From positions 4,441,001 through 4,505,000 of the forward strand of contig NC_088921.1 of assembly GCF_038396675.1 (NCBI RefSeq): a DNA stretch of 64,000 nt. Direction: 5' to 3'. The notes under the pieces are model-generated. The model ran no database searches. It was not told where the DNA came from and was given only the letters and a program-made list of their open reading frames with translations. Made by a program: the position numbers and the translations under genes. The number at the start of each line of letters is the position of its first letter. Positions within the stretch are counted from its first letter, which is position 1. Positions 9,637-20,400 of this stretch are shown piece after piece. This DNA is from Hydra vulgaris (lineage: Eukaryota > Cnidaria > Hydrozoa > Anthoathecata > Hydridae).

Positions 9637-10302
9637 TTATTTTTTTGGCGATAATAATCGTCTTTCAAATGAAGGTTGACACCAAAAGGAATAAAAGTTG
9701 TTAAATTTGTCAGCTGGAATGCAAGAGCGATTTTTTAAAATATCATAACCTCGTAATAAAATTTGATTGCTTTTAGGATCTGTTCCTTCGTAAACAAAAT
9801 CTTTGAATGCGATATTGTTTAAATTTAAATTGAGTAAATTATTAGGTAAACTATAATTTAGAGCAGCTGTAAAAATATCCATCATTTTTAGTTCCCGTTC
9901 AGGCCATATAATTTGTTCAACGTTAAAAAAAGGTATTGGTAAAGAAGGAAGCGGTATATCTTGCAAACTAAATCGATAATATTTTCGCTCGTTTGTTTTG
10001 GGAAAAAAAATTTGATAAAAACTTGCCAATAGCTCTGTAGGTTCAAATCCTGTCGCTGAGGAGCTTATGTAAAGATACTTGGTCGATATAGATATAAAAG
10101 CTGCTTTAAGGAAAACTGCAAAATCTATTACAGACTGTTTTTCATTTGTATCAGTGTTTACATGATTGTTCCAAATTTTCCACAACGCGTTAATAGAAAT
10201 AGGTACAGAAATGAGTTCTGTTTCGATATTGAATACGTTGCCAACAGTTTTAATTGTGTTTGTATTTGTTAATATTTTTAATAAAAAAATGCAATTTGCC
10301 AA
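9637..10302 (-). CDS. Unknown virion-block protein, 221 aa
   Basis: Not recognised. The frame is open from 10302, but an ATG in another frame just upstream (10318-10320 region) may be the ancestral start followed by a small indel, so the N-terminus is doubtful. The product is hydrophobic at the start, then mixed. It sits between the penton-like gene and other leftward genes with only a few bases between stops and starts, so it is probably co-transcribed with the capsid block. Confidence 0.5.
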   Translation of the reverse strand: MANCIFLLKILTNTNTIKTVGNVFNIETELISVPISINALWKIWNNHVNTDTNEKQSVIDFAVFLKAAFISISTKYLYISSSATGFEPTELLASFYQIFFPKTNERKYYRFSLQDIPLPSLPIPFFNVEQIIWPERELKMMDIFTAALNYSLPNNLLNLNLNNIAFKDFVYEGTDPKSNQILLRGYDILKNRSCIPADKFNNFYSFWCQPSFERRLLSPKK

Positions 10303-10349
10303 GGAACAATGTGTTTCATTTTGGACGATTTAACGCTTTCTGAACTGCT

Positions 10350-10813
10350 TCATAAATTATTTACATAAACATCCAAGTCTACACTTAAAATATTCGAATC
10401 ACTCGTGTTGGGTACCATTACATTTAACGCATTTTTAGTAACAGCTCCCCCATATTTAGGCGTAATCATAAAATGTATAAAAGGGCGAACAAAAGTTTCT
10501 TCTGCTCTGTCTAAAATGACATCTTTTTCAGGTGAAAGTTTGTTTATATCTCCTGCAGTCACATTGGGATGTTTAACATAGATTAAAAAGTTTTTGCTAT
10601 TTTGCGTTGATAAAGAAAAATTATACAAATTGTCATATCTTGATTTAGTGACATCGTAATCGTATTGTAACAAATTTGTAAAATCTTCTATTGCAAATTG
10701 AGCATTTGTTGTTCTGTTTGAAAAAAAACCAAAATAAGTTAATCCGCGTTCCCAGGATTTGGATGGATCGATGGTCGAACGGATAAGATACAGTCCGGAA
10801 GGATTATTTTCAT
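10350..10813 (-). pseudogene. Unknown virion-block protein with damaged start
   Basis: A 107-residue ORF (10350..10673) is open further upstream to about 10811. The only nearby ATG (10811-10813) is in another frame, so a one- or two-base indel sits right after the start. That ATG is one base downstream of the previous gene's TAA (10814-10816), the usual tight spacing of this block. No domain is recognised; the C-terminus (SVDLDVYVNNL) is typical of beta-structured virion proteins. Confidence 0.5.
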
Positions 10814-11392
10814 TTATTTTCTTTTTAAAATACCATAAAAATTATAGTTGGGAACGTCGATGAAAGAGTAACTTTGTAATAACAACTTAACATTGTCTTT
10901 ATCCAAACTAAATTTTGAAATAATTGTGTTTTCGCTAATATTTACATAACGCAGATGCGTGTTAGAATCAAACAAATTTTTCAAATTTAAATATTTTGAA
11001 ATTGCAAGATTTTCATTTTTGTTGTGATAATTTGAAAAAAAGTCCGATAACGTAAGCCTTCTGTTTAAAGACGTATTGAAAAGCTCTTTGCTTCTGAAAA
11101 GTCGTCTTATGAAAAAATCATCTTGATAAGGACTTACTGTTAACGAACCGTAGAGTTTAATGTCAGCTATCACGGAACTAAGTTCGTTAAGATGTTTATA
11201 GGTCATATTTTCTACATCTAATATGTCGTAACAAGGGAAAGTATTGCCATGCAAAGTCGAATGATTGACATACAAGACAATCTTTTTTGTTAAAAAATAA
11301 AATAGAATTTTTCGAGTTGGATTTGAAATCATATCATTTTGTACGTCTATTAACCATTGTTTAATAGTCATTGGATTCCATACTTGAACCAA
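10814..11392 (-). CDS. Unknown virion-block protein, 192 aa
   Basis: Not recognised. The product is a mixed-composition 192-residue protein without transmembrane segments or metal motifs. Its start overlaps the end of the upstream 95-codon gene by 32 bases. The gene belongs to the leftward late-type block between capsid genes and integrase. Confidence 0.55.
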   Translation of the reverse strand: MVQVWNPMTIKQWLIDVQNDMISNPTRKILFYFLTKKIVLYVNHSTLHGNTFPCYDILDVENMTYKHLNELSSVIADIKLYGSLTVSPYQDDFFIRRLFRSKELFNTSLNRRLTLSDFFSNYHNKNENLAISKYLNLKNLFDSNTHLRYVNISENTIISKFSLDKDNVKLLLQSYSFIDVPNYNFYGILKRK

Positions 11393-11648
11393 AACTATTT
11401 TCTGATATCGACAAATTTTCGTCTATACGAGTTAGATTTGTAGGAACGTCCATTGACATTAAATGAACGACTGTGTTATCTTTAAAATTAGGTTCATCTA
11501 AATCGTTAGCTGATAAAGGTAAAGTAAAATCATTCAAAACATTATAATGCGTACTTTGTTCGTTTTTATTTTTAATTTCGTTAAAATAAAAAGTACTACA
11601 AGTATATTTATTCAAACCCAAAACATCATCAAAAGTCAAGTTGTTCAT
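11361..11648 (-). CDS. Small unknown protein, 95 aa
   Basis: Not recognised. It is acidic and polar. Its ATG overlaps the integrase TGA as ATGA at 11645-11648 and its own end overlaps the next gene, so integrase and the following genes appear translationally coupled or tightly packed. Confidence 0.55.
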   Translation of the reverse strand: MNNLTFDDVLGLNKYTCSTFYFNEIKNKNEQSTHYNVLNDFTLPLSANDLDEPNFKDNTVVHLMSMDVPTNLTRIDENLSISENSFGSSMESNDY

Positions 11649-12931
11649 TTTACTTTGAGTTTTTTATGTAAAGATTTTTTCAACGGTTTGTAAAATGTGT
11701 TTATATATTCGTCAAAGTTTTTATAATAAATGTCTTTATCGTTTTCGTCGATCGGAAACAAATCTTCTCTTTTTACTTTACAAGTCGTATTTAAATCGTT
11801 TACTCGTCCTACTTTATATATATAAATCGGTAAGTAACCGTCTACTGACGGGTTGGCGCGTTTGGATACTTTTAAAATGATTACTTTTTTAGAGTCCCAA
11901 TAACTCCAATCGCGAGTTGAAGATTTGCTAAACGTGTCTTGTGGATCTTTTTTATATTTTCTTAAATAACATTCTGTTCCGACCATCAACGGCTTTAAAA
12001 TTTTTAATTTTTGGTTTTTGTATTCTTTTTCAACTCTGTTTAACATGTTCGATTTAAATGCGTATTGTCGTCTTTTGTCGAAAGCGTATTGATCTATCAT
12101 GCGTAACGCTTTACCGTTTGCGTAATTAACATCCAATTCCTCAGGGCTAATGCCTGTGGTTACTTTTTCTTGTCTGTTTAATTTTTGTTCCATTTGCTCA
12201 AGAAATTTACTCCAATTGTGTTTTTTTAGTTGACCTAATTTTGCCAATTTTTGATACAGCAATTTTAATCTTCCGATAGCCGCTTCGGCCAAATAAGCTT
12301 TACCATAATTTTTAGAATGGAAATGATGTATATTTTCTTTTTCGCACCAATCGTTCATTTTGTTGTTAAAAAACTCTGTTCCTTGGTCAGTTTGCAAATA
12401 TATAAAAATTTTATTGTCGGCTCTGTCGATATCTTTATATATAACTTTAAAACTGTTAAACACTTTTTCAGCGCTTTTATTTTTGGTCGCTCTTAAATAA
12501 ACTTTTCGCGATACTCCGTCTACAACAACCCAACAAAATTCAGGTCGATGGGGACTAAAATTTAAATTAAAACTGTTCATGTCGGCCAAATCAGCTTGAA
12601 AATATTCGTGCGCATTTTCGTACGAATAACGGTGAGTTTCATAAACATATGGTTTTCATGGAGCTTGTATTTTTAAAAACGCGTTTGCTGTTTTTATAAA
12701 TAATAATGTTTGATGGGACCATGCGGTAATCATGCCTTCCCATTTTGCAAAAATAGAATTGGTGAGTAATTGATTCAGTTCTTCATATAATTTCAAATCT
12801 GTGCCGTTTTTTTTTATAGAGTCGAATTGCGTCAAAACCTTTTTAACTTGAATTGTATTTGTTAATCCAAATAAACAACTTGACAAGTTTGTAATTTGTT
12901 TTGTTACAAAATGGTCGATTTTGTCTCGCAA
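11645..12931 (-). pseudogene. int: Retroviral-like (rve) integrase, one in-frame stop
   Basis: The RNase-H-fold catalytic core is clear: first Asp in YFQADLADM, second in LQTDQGTEF, and the Glu in KAYLAEAAIGRLK, giving a D,D,E triad. A beta-rich SH3/chromo-like C-terminal domain follows (about the last 110 residues). TGA at 12656-12658 splits the 428-codon frame just upstream of the first catalytic Asp, in the W/FLK-x-Q linker that precedes the core in Polinton integrases. The piece before the stop (12659..12931) is helical. Integrase joins element ends to target DNA. The stop makes an active full-length product unlikely unless read through. Confidence 0.88.
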
Positions 12932-13365
12932 ATTTTCGGTTTTTTTTTCAGTTTTTTATCTCTCAACTTGTATTTTGGTTCCGATATAACTTTTTTAATT
13001 TGTGTTGCTTTGTGTTTTTCACTAGAATTCGCTTTGTGTTTTTCGCTAGAAGTTGATTTTGGTGTGTAAGTCAATTGAGCTGCCAGTTCTTCAAAGGGTT
13101 CTTCTTTTTTTAAATCTGAAAATAAAAGCGAATCTGATGGAAACGTTTGTGGAAGAACAGACTTGGGATAAATGTACAAGTTTAAGTTTTTTGGCAACGC
13201 CATGTCTTGTTTTAACATGGATATAAATATTTCAACACTATCATCGTAAAGTGATATATCAAAGCAATTTTTATAAGCGATTAATAAGGGTTTTAAACGT
13301 GCAAGATTAGAATTGTACAATGTACCCATTATCATCATCATTTCTAATAATGATTTTTGTTTCAT
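12904..13365 (-). CDS. Unknown protein with SSEKHKA repeat and basic tail
   Basis: The 153-residue product has a helical N-terminal half and a C-terminal third very rich in lysine, with a short tandem duplication (SSEKHKAN then SSEKHKAT, about residues 108-123). It overlaps the integrase frame by 28 bases. A basic tail suggests nucleic-acid contact or a tegument/core role. Not otherwise recognised. Confidence 0.5.
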   Translation of the reverse strand: MKQKSLLEMMMIMGTLYNSNLARLKPLLIAYKNCFDISLYDDSVEIFISMLKQDMALPKNLNLYIYPKSVLPQTFPSDSLLFSDLKKEEPFEELAAQLTYTPKSTSSEKHKANSSEKHKATQIKKVISEPKYKLRDKKLKKKPKICETKSTIL

Positions 13366-13371
13366 GTTGGG

Positions 13372-14992
13372 TTAGACATCATAAAATTGATTTGAATTTT
13401 TGATCATTTCGTTCAAAAACATTTCATAATCTTGCACGTGTTGAAATACATTTTCTTTAAGCAGTACAACTTCGTCAGTTTCTCGAAACGGTAAAGAAGG
13501 AACATCTGAAAAGAAAGTTTTAAATGTTAGATATAACATATTTTCTCCAATGGGCGTGTTACTAACAGCGTTTTCATTATAGTTGGATATCAAAAGTTCG
13601 TATATATTTTGATTTTGTAACAAATAATGATTTTTACGAATATATTCTTTTAAAATATCATATTCGTCGCCTCTAAACATTTCAGCGTATTTTACAAGCC
13701 ACGAATTGACCAAAGATTTTGATTTTGACAATATATTAAATGCTTTTTCGGCTGAATAACTTTGAGTGTTTATCGAATCAGATTCTAAAAAGCCGACGTT
13801 AGTACAGTATAAGGTTCACTTTCTAGTAAAGCTTTGTATGAAACTTCCAAAGTTATTTTTTTTTTGTTGCGAAATGGCAAGTTGTATTTTTGAATAAAAT
13901 TCCACAGTTTAGCAAAGGTAAGATGTTTAATTTAATAATAGTCGGCAACAAATCTCAATTTTCCAATAGTGTTTGGAGATGTTAACAAGTTTAAAAATTC
14001 GTTTAAATAAAACGAATATTGTTTAGGATCGTTTATTTTTTCAAAAGTGGTATTTGTAATATTTTGTATAATGTTTGCCAACGATTCGTCTACGTCTACA
14101 ACTTTCGATAAATATATAATGTAAATTTTTAAATTATTCAAAGTAGCTCCTTCTGTTCTAGGTTTGTACACTTTTAAGGTTATTTGATGAGATCCGTATT
14201 GATAATTTATTTGATTTTGACACATATCTATCAAGTGATCAATGATATTATACTTTTGGAGTTCTTGCTGTTTCAAATCTTGATTGTTTGCTAATAATGT
14301 AACAACTTCAGACTTTTTCGGTATTTCGTTTGCAAATAAAAATTTATCCAACGGTGTTAAGACGTAAATTTTTGAGCAAGTTTGTTCAATATTTTTGGTG
14401 AGAGCAGAGTGAGGAAGTCGGTTTAAACTGTTTTAAACCAAAGATTGTTTTTGTTGTGACTCGATCGGGTTGTTGTTATCGGAAAAATTAGAAAATTTTT
14501 GCGAATTTCTCATCAACCGCAAAGTCTCGCTTATATTTTTTTGATCGACTTGCGAATTAAATTCGTTTTGTCTATTTTGGGATAAAATTTGACTAAAAGC
14601 ATAAGGATCTTGTCCAACGTTTATATAGAGTTTCCATTTTTCTTGATCTGCAAGTATTTCGCTCGCTACGTCGCCATTAAGTAAATTTTCCACAGGTAAA
14701 ATTTTATTCATATTTTGCTGAAATTGAATTTCGCCATGCAGCTTATTTTCTAAATCTATATTGTCGGCATAATTTTAAGATTGAGGCAAATCGTAAAAAT
14801 TCAATGTCGAAGAAATATTTGTATCATTTTCGCCTTGCGGTTCACTTGTTGCGTTTTCCAATGTGTTATTTTCTTGATGTTCTTCTAAAGCTCTATTTTT
14901 TTATAAATGTCGGTATGAAAAGCGTTTTGAGATAAAATTTTACGGAGAGTAAGTAAAGGAGACGAAAAATCATAAGGTTTATATCTACTCAT
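13372..14992 (-). pseudogene. Large unknown structural-type protein, broken in several places
   Basis: Three ORF pieces (14433-14711, 13932-14351, 13372-13731) and open stretches between them form one ~540-codon gene. It starts at ATG 14990-14992, which overlaps the TAG stop of the upstream gene. I see frameshifts near 14900 and 13800 and in-frame TAA codons near 14775, 14433 and 13932. The N-terminal third is asparagine/glutamine-rich, the rest helical. No family is recognised. Its size and location between packaging ATPase and integrase suggest a virion component. Confidence 0.6.
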
Positions 14993-15521
14993 AATGTAAA
15001 AAATATAAATTATCTTTAGTATAATAAAGTTCTTTATTGTAATCCGAATCAAATTGTTGTCTTAACAAATCGATAACAGTTTTTGTAGGTTGTATGTTAT
15101 CAAATGATATTAATTTATTAGAGTAATAATTTATGATTTCGTGAAAACGTTTGAAACGAGTAGAGTTGAAATAATCTTTTAATACGTTATAATTATCAGA
15201 AACAAAATCAGATATCGCTTGATTTCTTTCCTTCATTTTTTCTTTTTTCACAACCAATTTCCCGTTTTCGTTAAATTTTGGGTACGGATATAACGACTCT
15301 TTCACAAAAAGTTTAATTTCAAGACAGACGTTATCTTGAAAAGCGTTTTTGATTTGTAATCTTTCATTGTCAGATAATAACTCGCACTTGAGCATTTTTA
15401 CGGCGTTAAATCGAGTTAAAATTTCTTTTATCCATATTTTCATTTCGTTTTCATCAATATCTTTTCGACTTGTCATTTTTGGAATAAAAATTTTACCGCG
15501 TACAGCTAATTTTTTTCGCAT
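14985..15521 (-). CDS. Unknown protein, 178 aa
   Basis: Not recognised. The first ~20 residues are basic (MRKKLAVRGK), the remainder helical and charged. Its TAG overlaps the next start (ATGAGTAG at 14985-14992). It follows the packaging ATPase by about 30 bases and reads the same way. Confidence 0.55.
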   Translation of the reverse strand: MRKKLAVRGKIFIPKMTSRKDIDENEMKIWIKEILTRFNAVKMLKCELLSDNERLQIKNAFQDNVCLEIKLFVKESLYPYPKFNENGKLVVKKEKMKERNQAISDFVSDNYNVLKDYFNSTRFKRFHEIINYYSNKLISFDNIQPTKTVIDLLRQQFDSDYNKELYYTKDNLYFLHYE

Positions 15522-15550
15522 GTCTTGTCGTTTTGTTGTTTTTTTCTCTT

Positions 15551-16306
15551 TTATGACGTTATATTGTTCGTAATCGCTTTGTAATAGTTTGAAAAATTCA
15601 TCGCTTTCCCATTCAATTGTCTGAATTTTATTTCGTTGTTATTATCAAAGGTGATGATGCATTTATAATGCGATAATAAATTATTCCAAGACGAACTTTG
15701 TTTAAAAGGAACCAAATGAAAAATTGTTATCGTTCCAACACCGTGATGTGATCCGCTCGTGCAGGCGCTTACATATTTTTGACTCTTTAAACAAAAAGTG
15801 CTAATGTCGTAAAAAAATAATATTGTTTTTAATAAACGGTAGTCACTATTTTGAATTCCAAATTTGTCTTTGGAAAAACCGATAACGCGTTGAACAATTT
15901 CGTCCAACTTATCAGGACTGTCGACTGTTAAAATATCATAGGCTTGTAAATTATTTTTTGGGGAGTTTATAATGTTTTGCAATATTTTGTGCTGTGCTTC
16001 ACTCGGTGCTCTCATTTGAATTAGAAATACCATTTCTGCATCAGGATATTTTCCTAAGTGAATTAAATCGCGAGCCATGGTCGATTTTCCGCTATTAGTT
16101 GGTCCAGTTATAATTGTATTTTCAGGATAGACGTCTTTGCATGGTTAAAAAATGTTAAAATTTGGAGCTTCATTTGGACAATTTGGCTCTTTGGACTTTC
16201 CTCTAATTTGAAAACTGTCAAAACCTTTTTCTTTCAAAATTTCTGTTAACGATTTCGAAGCTTGATTTAGAGTGTCTGATATTTTAGTTTCTGTCTCCTT
16301 GTCCAT
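15551..16306 (-). pseudogene. FtsK/HerA-type DNA packaging ATPase, one in-frame stop
   Basis: The Walker A motif GPTNSGKST is just upstream of 16078, and a hydrophobic strand ending in Asp (TILFFYD) is a probable Walker B. SHHGVGTITIFHLVPF matches the sensor region of A32-like ATPases, where Polintons have a similar HH motif. These ATPases pump DNA into the procapsid. The frame runs from ATG at 16304-16306 and is interrupted by TAA at 16145-16147, upstream of Walker A; the downstream part from 16078 stays open for 175 residues. About 250 codons is normal for the family. Confidence 0.82.
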
Positions 16307-16384
16307 TTTTTTGTTAAACAAAAAAAACTTTTTTTTTTAATCATTTTTATTTCAAGTCAATTTATAATATAGTACAAAAAAAAG

Positions 16385-16675
16385 TTAATAGTATCGAGTT
16401 AAAATTGAATTTTTTAAATCGTTTCTTCCCATGGCAACCAAAGCTGACATGATCATATCCATATTGCTGTGTTTTTGCATATATCTTTGGAGCATGTCAT
16501 AAGCTTTGTCCGTTACTCGATTATGATCATTGTCAATCATTTCAATTTCGTGTTCGCTTACATTTAAGTATCTGGCACATCTTTTCCATTCGCTCGCTAT
16601 ACCTTGTGAAATGTCTGTTAACATTCGTCGCATTTTTGCTCGTGCTGTTAAGCAGTAAAATGCTGTCGAGTTCAT
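16385..16675 (-). CDS. Stand-alone Death-domain protein
   Basis: The 96-residue protein is almost entirely one Death domain. It has the conserved core EWKRCARYLNVSEHEIEMID (helices 2-3), a following helix with YDMLQRYMQ, and a closing MSALVAMGRNDLKNSI helix like the L..IGR.DL ending of metazoan Death domains. Such domains assemble by homotypic contact in TNF-receptor, FADD or MyD88-type complexes. A short free Death domain is expected to act as a decoy or adaptor; that role is inference. The gene is intact. It stands between the ATPase and a tail-anchored protein gene. Confidence 0.82.
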   Translation of the reverse strand: MNSTAFYCLTARAKMRRMLTDISQGIASEWKRCARYLNVSEHEIEMIDNDHNRVTDKAYDMLQRYMQKHSNMDMIMSALVAMGRNDLKNSILTRYY

Positions 16676-16751
16676 AATATTATTTATTTTTTTTAAAAAA
16701 AAAGTTGAAAAAAAAATAAATCAAGTTTTTATATTCAAACAATATTTATTT

Positions 16752-17360
16752 TTAAACATTTTGTTTTTTAACAAAACTCAAAAGAATACTGTAAACACTA
16801 AGAATAATTTCCAAATAAAAGTTTTTTTTGTTCTCCAATTTAATATCGTCGTTAACGTCTTTTTTTCTAAAACTGGCATTCACCATTATTTCCAATCCGA
16901 TTCTTATTTGTTCGACAGTGCTCGCAATTATACGAATAACGTTGTTTTTGCTGTCAAAGATGTCACTTTCTTGACTTACAATACCATCGTTGACAAGATG
17001 TAGTGCAAGTAAACTATTACCAAGAGTATTATTGAGATGTGACAATTCTCTTTTTAAAGGTTGTATTTGCCGTTCAAATTTTATTCGTTTTGCACTATAG
17101 TTTGAAATTAAAAAAACGGTTTTTGATGTCGACACACACATTTGTGCATGTGTTTCACATAATCTATTTTTATTTGCAATTTTCTTGTGAATACTTTTCC
17201 AAAAGGTAACAAAAGTCAATAATTTTGAGTCTTCCAATACATTTTCTAATATTTGTTTTAAAATTTTATAATTTGTTTCTCCTTTTGCGAGATCTCTATT
17301 AATTTGCAGATTTGAAATGTTTGCCAATTTTTCAGTAATTTCACAGAGAGCGCACTCCAT
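16752..17360 (-). CDS. Tail-anchored CxxC protein A
   Basis: The 202-residue ORF has C-A-L-C at residues 3-6, a C-E-T-H near residue 68, helical segments, and a C-terminal hydrophobic segment (LEIILSVYSILLSFV) followed by a short basic tail, like a tail-anchored membrane protein. The same plan (early CxxC, later C-x2-H, C-terminal membrane segment) occurs in the protein at 30689..31327, so the two look like distant paralogues. Function unknown. The membrane anchor plus the neighbouring Death domain suggest a signalling or envelope role, but I cannot show it. Confidence 0.55.
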   Translation of the reverse strand: MECALCEITEKLANISNLQINRDLAKGETNYKILKQILENVLEDSKLLTFVTFWKSIHKKIANKNRLCETHAQMCVSTSKTVFLISNYSAKRIKFERQIQPLKRELSHLNNTLGNSLLALHLVNDGIVSQESDIFDSKNNVIRIIASTVEQIRIGLEIMVNASFRKKDVNDDIKLENKKNFYLEIILSVYSILLSFVKKQNV

Positions 17361-17489
17361 TTTTAATTATAACAAAAAAATTTTAAATGTCCGATTTTAA
17401 ATTATATAATATTGGAATTAAAATGTTTTTATTAAACGTTGTCATTGTACTATAACGCTCGGTTTGTTTAACTATATTTTTTTCAATGT

Positions 17490-20400
17490 TTAGCAAATGT
17501 TGAATATGTTCATCACTACAAAATTATCAATGTCGGGTAAAACTTTGAGATTTGCATCAACAATTGGATAGAGGGTATGACAGTCTCGAATTTCGGTAAG
17601 TATACCATCATCAAAAACGTAGTTTTTTTGAGTAAATTTTTTTAGAAAACCAATGGTGTGCTGATTTATACCAATGATTTTAAAATTGACAGACATTCTA
17701 TTTTGTTGAATAGGTTGAATTTCGTTATCAAGTTGATCTGGCAAATTTCTAAAATATTTTTCTACTCGATATGTATTGTACGCGTTTATATAATTAGATG
17801 GCACTAATTTATAATTTGGCACTCCTTTTGCACGGTTTTTATGCTTATTTTCCATATTTTCGTTAACAGAATGAACACTGTAGCATTTTGGCCCTAAAGC
17901 AAATGTTTGAACTATAAACTGGGGTGGCGGAATTTCGTTTTGAAAATGATCGCTTTCTTTTGCATATTCTATCGAATAATAGGGGTGGTCTTTTGGATAA
18001 TTTGAATAGTCCATCCATTTTTGTCCAATTTTCGAGTTGTTTAACCATTCTTCGACATTGTGTCGAAAAAAAGTTTTTTCTTCTTCGTCTTTTTTTTGAG
18101 TAATAAAAAAGCAGCCTGAGTCTGTATCTGTTATAACTAAATGTTTTTCTGCTCCGTGTTTCCGCAAAGTTTCTCCAAGATCCCAGCTAAAACGACCGAC
18201 ATTGAGTTCGGCAAAAGATAAAATTTGTGAAGCGACAATTTTTAATGATTTGTTTTTCATGTTGCATTTATCTGACGATTTTATAATTAGAGATGATTTT
18301 ATCGAATCATCGTCAGATTTTAATAGATTAAATAAATCTCCCATTTCTCCATTGTTATTTAACATCAAGATGCTTTTTGTGTTGTAATTTATGCTTGAAA
18401 TGATTAACAAATCTCTAAAATAATTGTCATAAGTAAAATCTTCAGTTTCGTATTGGTCAATTAAAACTTTTTTTTTAAAAAAATCCAATTTGTAACGATT
18501 TGGTTCTATATTGTTAAAATTTTCTTCATTATATAATAAATTTTGAATATGAAGAGGCAGCAAACTTTTAATAGCTTGATCTGAAAATCCTTTAACTAAT
18601 AAAACTTTTCTAATTTCATGTATATTATTTATTAAATCTTGTAAAACTTTTTCTTCGTGAACTAAAAAATCAACATTTAATTTGGTTATTATTTGTTTTG
18701 ACAAAGTACCATAGTAGCCATTTGGCATTAATTTTGAAATGGCGTCTTTGACTTTATCATTATTTTTAACAGCTTCTTTTCTTTGTTCTATATTTTGCCT
18801 TACCATGTCTCGAGCAAGAGGATATCTCCATAGAGGTAAAACTTTATAAATTTCTAAAATTTTGCAACCGCAAGATTTTGTTAACCATATTAAGGTGTCT
18901 AAAAATTCGCATGTTTCGTGCGGACCTAATTTCATTAATAATTTTAGAGTTTTGTCTTTTTCGATGCCGTAATGCCCGTTTGCTTTCAAGTAACGTTTTG
19001 CCATTATTTCTGTCGGAGAATAATTTTCCAACGGAATACAATCTTTTTCAACCATGGGAGAAAAACCTCCTACTTTTTCTTGATATGCAGGGTCCATCGC
19101 GATTTTGCAATGTACCAACGCGCTAGTAGAAAAACCGTTCGGGTTTTTACGATAATATTTTTTTATCACATTGCCTAGTGTACGTCACTCATAATCGAGC
19201 GAATACTTCATCTGAAAAGGTAAAGATTTTAATTGAGCTCCTCCATATTGTCCGTTTTCGTCCATAAATAATAAACAACCTCTTATGTTATTATTTAAAT
19301 TCAATTCTTTTATTTTCGAATCAAAATAATCAGTGTCTAAAGCCTATCGTTGTGCTCCGTTGTTAGACATTCCTCCTCGAACACTATTTTCAATCATTTG
19401 TTGATGTTGAGCCGTTGGAGGGTATTGTATTTGAATTAAACCCTTTGTAGAGTTTAATTTACTTGTAAAACTAAACATGCTTAGATGAGACAATATACGA
19501 AAATTGGTATTTTTAAAAGTTCTTTTATTAAAATCAATAATAACAGAAGCAAGCGCGACAGTATCCAAAACTGTATATATTTGCAATAACGATTTTAAAT
19601 TTTTTATTTCTAAAAAACTCCATTATTTTGAAACTGTCGTGTATGAATCTTTAATTTTTTTAATTTCCTCTTTTAAATTTATAGATTTCATTAGATCGTT
19701 TTGGGCGAAAAGTTCAATTGGAGGCACACTTTTGTATTCAATGTTTAACAGTTCGTCATTAATTTGTGAATAGGCAAGCAGAGTTTTTTTTTAAAGCAAT
19801 TTGTAAATTCATCATCGGAAATTAAATTTTGAATTTGTGGATAAAACGGTTCTAAATAACGTGTCATTGTATTAATAATTTCACGCTGAGCTTTTTTGAA
19901 ATCATACTACTAGCTTGATCTAACGAAAAATTGAGCAATCTTAACGTATCGACAAATTTTATATGTTTTCCTATACATATTATATTCAGTTTGCTTGTGT
20001 TTTTTGCAATAACAAATACGTTTTCCATGTTGCTATATTTTAATAATGCGTCAAAAGATTCTGTTTCAGAATCAGCGCAATGATTATATAAAGGAATGTC
20101 GAGTATTTTTTTTAACCCTTCCATAATCATTATCCGGTTATCAAAGGAAGCGTTATGGGCAAAAATGGGACAAGCTAAATAATTATCAGTTCTGCCCAAG
20201 TTCTTGTTACAAAAATCATGCGCGAGTCCGTACGTTTCACCAGTAAAATGATCATGATCAATAACGGCATAGTCTTCAAAAGTAGAAAGTAACAAATTAC
20301 AACGAGCAAATAGTTTTTCTCGTGACTCTTTTATTCGAACTAAGTTGTCAAATACAATTTCGGTTTCATACTTGTTTTCAATATCGACCATGCATTGAAA

